Assembly: GCF_002355515.1 (NCBI RefSeq)
Contig: NZ_AP014809.1
Coordinates: forward strand, 248,001-312,000
Length of the DNA stretch: 64,000 bases
From: Methylorubrum populi
GTDB lineage: Bacteria; Pseudomonadota; Alphaproteobacteria; Rhizobiales; Beijerinckiaceae
Reading direction: 5' to 3'
Both the position numbers and the translations under genes were made by a program. Under the pieces are notes generated by a model that ran no database searches, had not been told where the DNA came from, and saw only the letters and a list, made by a program, of their open reading frames with translations. Below are positions 61,406 through 64,000 of this stretch, piece by piece. Each line of letters starts with the position of its first letter. Within the stretch, counting starts at the first letter, position 1.

Positions 61406-62563
61406 ATGCCGGATCGCCCCGCCGCGCGCCCGCGCGTGCCTTACTTTTCGTCCGGCCCCACGACCAAGCGTCCCGGCTGGAGCCTCGATGCCCTCTCCGG
61501 CGCGGCGCTCGGCCGCTCGCACCGCTCGGTCGCCGGCAAGGCCAAGCTCGCCCAGGCCATCGAACTCACCCGCAAGGTCCTGCGCATTCCCGCCGACTAC
61601 CGCATCGGCATCGTTCCCGGCTCCGATACCGGCGCCGTCGAGATGGCGATGTGGTCGATGCTCGGCCCCAAGACCGTCGAGGTCATGGCCTGGGATTCCT
61701 TCGGCGCCGAGTGGGTCACCGACGCGCTCAAGGAACTCAAGATCGATCCGATCGTGCATGTCGGCGAGCACGGCATCCTGCCCAAGCTCGACGCGATCGA
61801 CACGAAGAACAACGACATCGTCTTCACCTGGAACGGCACCACCGCCGGCGTGAAGGTCCCGCACAGCGACTGGATCGCCGACGACCGCGCGGGCGTCACC
61901 ATCTGCGATGCGACCTCGGCCGCCTTCGCGATGCCGCTGCCCTGGGACAAGCTCGATGTCGTCACCTATTCCTGGCAGAAGGTGATGGGCGGCGAGGCCG
62001 CGCACGGCATGCTGATCCTCTCGCCGCGCGCCGTCGCGCGCCTGGAGAGCCACACGCCGGCCTGGCCGATCCCGAAGGTGTTCCGCCTGACCAAGGGCGG
62101 CAAGCTGATCGAGGGCATCTTCAAGGGCGACACCATCAACACGCCCTCGATGCTGGCGGTCGAGGACTACCTCGACACCCTGAAATGGGCGCAGAGCATC
62201 GGCGGCCTCGACGCGCTCCATGCGCGGGCGGACGCCAATGCCCGGGTGATCCATGACTGGGTGGCGCGCACCCCTTGGATCGGCCACCTCGCGGTGGATC
62301 CGGCGACCTACTCGAACACGGGCGTCTGCCTCGTGATCACCGACCCGGACGTGCTCGCCAAGGGCGACGACGTGGTCAAGACCGTCGCCGCCGGCATCGT
62401 CAGCCGCCTGGAGAAAGAGGGCGTCGCCTTCGACTTCGGCGCCTACCGCGATGCACCGGCCGGCCTGCGGATCTGGTGCGGGGCCATCGTCGAGGCTTCC
62501 GACCTCGCGGCGCTCACCCCCTGGCTCGACTGGGCCTTCGCCCAGGAACAGCGACAGCTCTAG
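61406..62563 (+). CDS. serC: Phosphoserine aminotransferase, alphaproteobacterial type
   Basis: 385 residues from the ATG at 61406 (MPDRPAARPRVPYFSSGPTT). An in-frame ATG at 61322 directly on the preceding stop would add 28 poorly conserved residues. SerC features are FSSGPTTKRPGWSLDAL at the N-terminus, GIVPGSDTGAVEMAMWSML, WNGTTAGVKVPHSDWI, and the PLP lysine in YSWQKVMGGEAAHG. It converts 3-phosphohydroxypyruvate and glutamate to phosphoserine in serine synthesis, and also serves pyridoxine synthesis. SerA is not adjacent, as it often is. It may be cotranscribed with hss. Confidence 0.93.
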   Translation: MPDRPAARPRVPYFSSGPTTKRPGWSLDALSGAALGRSHRSVAGKAKLAQAIELTRKVLRIPADYRIGIVPGSDTGAVEMAMWSMLGPKTVEVMAWDSFGAEWVTDALKELKIDPIVHVGEHGILPKLDAIDTKNNDIVFTWNGTTAGVKVPHSDWIADDRAGVTICDATSAAFAMPLPWDKLDVVTYSWQKVMGGEAAHGMLILSPRAVARLESHTPAWPIPKVFRLTKGGKLIEGIFKGDTINTPSMLAVEDYLDTLKWAQSIGGLDALHARADANARVIHDWVARTPWIGHLAVDPATYSNTGVCLVITDPDVLAKGDDVVKTVAAGIVSRLEKEGVAFDFGAYRDAPAGLRIWCGAIVEASDLAALTPWLDWAFAQEQRQL

Positions 62564-62689
62564 AGCGCCTTCCGGCGAAGAGATGCTGGGCCGGCCAGAG
62601 AATGCGCATCGGGTCAACGCCCGAGACTGATCGAGCACATTTTGCGGCCTGAAAGGCTTGCGAAGCTAAAGTAAAAGGGGATCCCGAAA

Positions 62690-63952
62690 ATGCAGGATGC
62701 GAAGATCTTCGATCAGGCGTTGGTACGCCTGGACGATGCCGCGCGGCATCTCGATCTCGATGCGGATGTGTTGGAGAAGCTCAAGTACCCTCGTGAGACA
62801 ACCAAAGTCCGACTGATGATCCGCATGGATGACGGGTCACGGAAATCGTTCATGGCTTGGCGCTGCCGCTACGACGACACGCGCGGTCCGACGAAGGGGG
62901 GCATCCGCTTTCATCCAGACGCGACAGCGGAGGAAGTGGAGACGCTCGCCTTCTGGATGACGTTCAAATGCGCCGTGATGGATCTGCCCTATGGCGGTGG
63001 AAAGGGTGCGGTCCGCGTCGACCCTCGAACCCTGTCGAAAACCGAGCTGGAGCGGCTTTCCCGAGCCTACATCCAGGCCTTCGCCAAGGTCATCGGGCCC
63101 GACCGCGACATCCCTGCGCCGGACGTCTACACGAACTCCATGGTCATGGGGTGGATGGCCGACGAATACGCCTCGATCATCGGCCAGCCGGCCCCTGCCG
63201 TGATCACCGGCAAGCCGATGGCGCTCGGCGGCTCGCTCGGGCGTGAGGACGCCACCGCACGCGGCGGCTACTACCTGGTCCGGCATCTCAAGGAGCGTCT
63301 GGGCCTGCCGTCTCGGGCGCGTGTCGCGGTGCAAGGCTTCGGCAACGCCGGACAGCACATCGCCCGCCTTTTTGCCGAGGATGGGCACAAGATCGTGGCG
63401 ATCTCAGACTCGCACGGAGCGGTCTATCGCTCGGACGGCATCGATCCGCGCGCTGCCGTCACGGCGAAGCGGGGCGGCAGCGTGACGGCAATCGCCGGCT
63501 CCGCGGGCGTCTCGGCTCTGGCGAGCGACGACCTCATCGCCGTGGATTGCGACCTGCTCGTTCCGGCCGCCCTGGAGGACATGATCCACGAGGGCAACGC
63601 CTCCCGGGTCAAGGCCGGCGTCGTCCTCGAGCTGGCGAACGGCCCCATGACGCCGGAGGCTGATGCGATCCTCGGCCGTCGCGGCATCGTGGTCCTGCCG
63701 GACATCCTGGCGAATGCGGGCGGAGTCACGGCCTCGTACTTCGAGTGGGTCCAGAACCGGCAGGGCTACTACTGGCCGATCGACGACGTGCATGCGCGCT
63801 TGCGGACGACGATGGAGCGTGAGGGCGACGCCATCTGGCGCTTGGCGCAGGAGCGCAACCTGACTCTCCGAAGCGCAGCCTACGTTCACGCGCTGGCCCG
63901 GCTCGCGAGCGCGATTGAGGCGCACGGGACGCAGCAATTCTTCACAAGCTGA
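62690..63952 (+). CDS. Glu/Leu/Phe/Val-type dehydrogenase, probably glutamate dehydrogenase
   Basis: 420 residues with AAGGGG upstream of the ATG. The catalytic region holds GPTKGGIRFHPDATAEEVET and the lysine in MTFKCAVMDLPYGGGKGAV near residue 105. The NAD(P)-binding domain has VAVQGFGNAGQHIARLFAE near residue 212. It deaminates glutamate, or makes it from 2-oxoglutarate and ammonia. The residue pattern around the dinucleotide fold (VAISDSHGAV) suggests NAD rather than NADP. With SerC before it, a role in glutamate supply for transamination is plausible. It ends 48 bp before the window edge. Confidence 0.92.
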   Translation: MQDAKIFDQALVRLDDAARHLDLDADVLEKLKYPRETTKVRLMIRMDDGSRKSFMAWRCRYDDTRGPTKGGIRFHPDATAEEVETLAFWMTFKCAVMDLPYGGGKGAVRVDPRTLSKTELERLSRAYIQAFAKVIGPDRDIPAPDVYTNSMVMGWMADEYASIIGQPAPAVITGKPMALGGSLGREDATARGGYYLVRHLKERLGLPSRARVAVQGFGNAGQHIARLFAEDGHKIVAISDSHGAVYRSDGIDPRAAVTAKRGGSVTAIAGSAGVSALASDDLIAVDCDLLVPAALEDMIHEGNASRVKAGVVLELANGPMTPEADAILGRRGIVVLPDILANAGGVTASYFEWVQNRQGYYWPIDDVHARLRTTMEREGDAIWRLAQERNLTLRSAAYVHALARLASAIEAHGTQQFFTS

Positions 63953-64000
63953 AGCGCTCGATATGTCCCTTTCCACTCCCGGCTCGCAGAACCGCGCGCG

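Noticed and set aside
1..64000. CRISPR arrays, tRNA or rRNA genes
   Set aside because: No regularly spaced repeats, no cloverleaf with a TTCGA arm in context, and no rRNA-like sequence were seen; a dedicated search was not possible.

Overview
The window is a GC-rich chromosomal segment with short intergenic gaps and many ATGA or GTGA overlaps between genes. Its gene content points to a Hyphomicrobiales-type alphaproteobacterium: organosulfonate and sulfite oxidation genes, a Nit1C cluster, homospermidine synthase and an alphaproteobacterial-type SerC. I favour the Methylobacterium group, but no ribosomal or other phylogenetic marker is present, so the genus is a guess.

Layout. (1) 0-3.5 kb, minus strand: a partial CcdA-like thiol-redox membrane protein, a KefB/KefC-type antiporter and a pirin. 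(2) 3.9-12.7 kb: a complete Nit1C cluster of eight minus-strand genes in the order Sll0783-like protein, Nit6803-type nitrilase, radical SAM, GNAT, AIR-synthase-like, glycosyltransferase, MSMEG_0570-like and flavoprotein. It is headed by a good match to a sigma-54 promoter, with a divergent MocR regulator and three copies of CATACAAT in between. (3) 12.9-26.8 kb: a methyltransferase-like protein, a six-PAS hybrid histidine kinase, a ModE/LysR-type regulator with a periplasmic-binding-protein-like domain, a serine-recombinase-like protein lacking catalytic residues, a TonB-dependent receptor behind a cobalamin riboswitch, an IorAB-type molybdenum hydroxylase and a gamma-carbonic-anhydrase-like protein. 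(4) 27.5-47.1 kb: an organosulfonate island. A LysR-controlled, SauS/SauU-like operon carries a two-subunit succinyl-CoA-synthetase-like ligase in place of the single-chain ligase I recall from the described sau operon. It is followed by an IS630 element, a GMC dehydrogenase plus MHS transporter (isethionate-type), a YeiH-type exporter, two molybdenum sulfite-dehydrogenase/cytochrome c pairs, and then xsc, an IclR regulator and ackA. (5) 47.2-51.8 kb: a two-component system divergent from a lipid-methyltransferase-like and DedA pair, and a hypothetical gene. (6) 51.8-58.1 kb: a scarred region with an AT-rich patch, a remnant of a regulator like the one at 18 kb, a small secreted protein, a selenocysteine formate dehydrogenase alpha gene that has lost its 3' end against an integrase fragment, and two Rnk-like genes. 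(7) 58.6-64 kb: homospermidine synthase, an HpnE-like flavoprotein, SerC and a glutamate dehydrogenase-type enzyme.

How the genes work together. In the island, sulfoacetate could enter through the SauU-like carrier, be activated by the SucCD-like ligase and be reduced by the SauS-like enzyme to sulfoacetaldehyde. Isethionate could be oxidised to the same intermediate by the GMC enzyme. Xsc would split sulfoacetaldehyde into sulfite and acetyl phosphate. Sulfite would go to the SorAB-like and SoxCD-like enzymes and leave through YeiH, while AckA would turn acetyl phosphate into acetate and ATP. The Nit1C cluster is probably switched on under nitrogen limitation, for nitrile or cyanide nitrogen.

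All calls come from reading the sequence and from memory of protein families. No database search was run.
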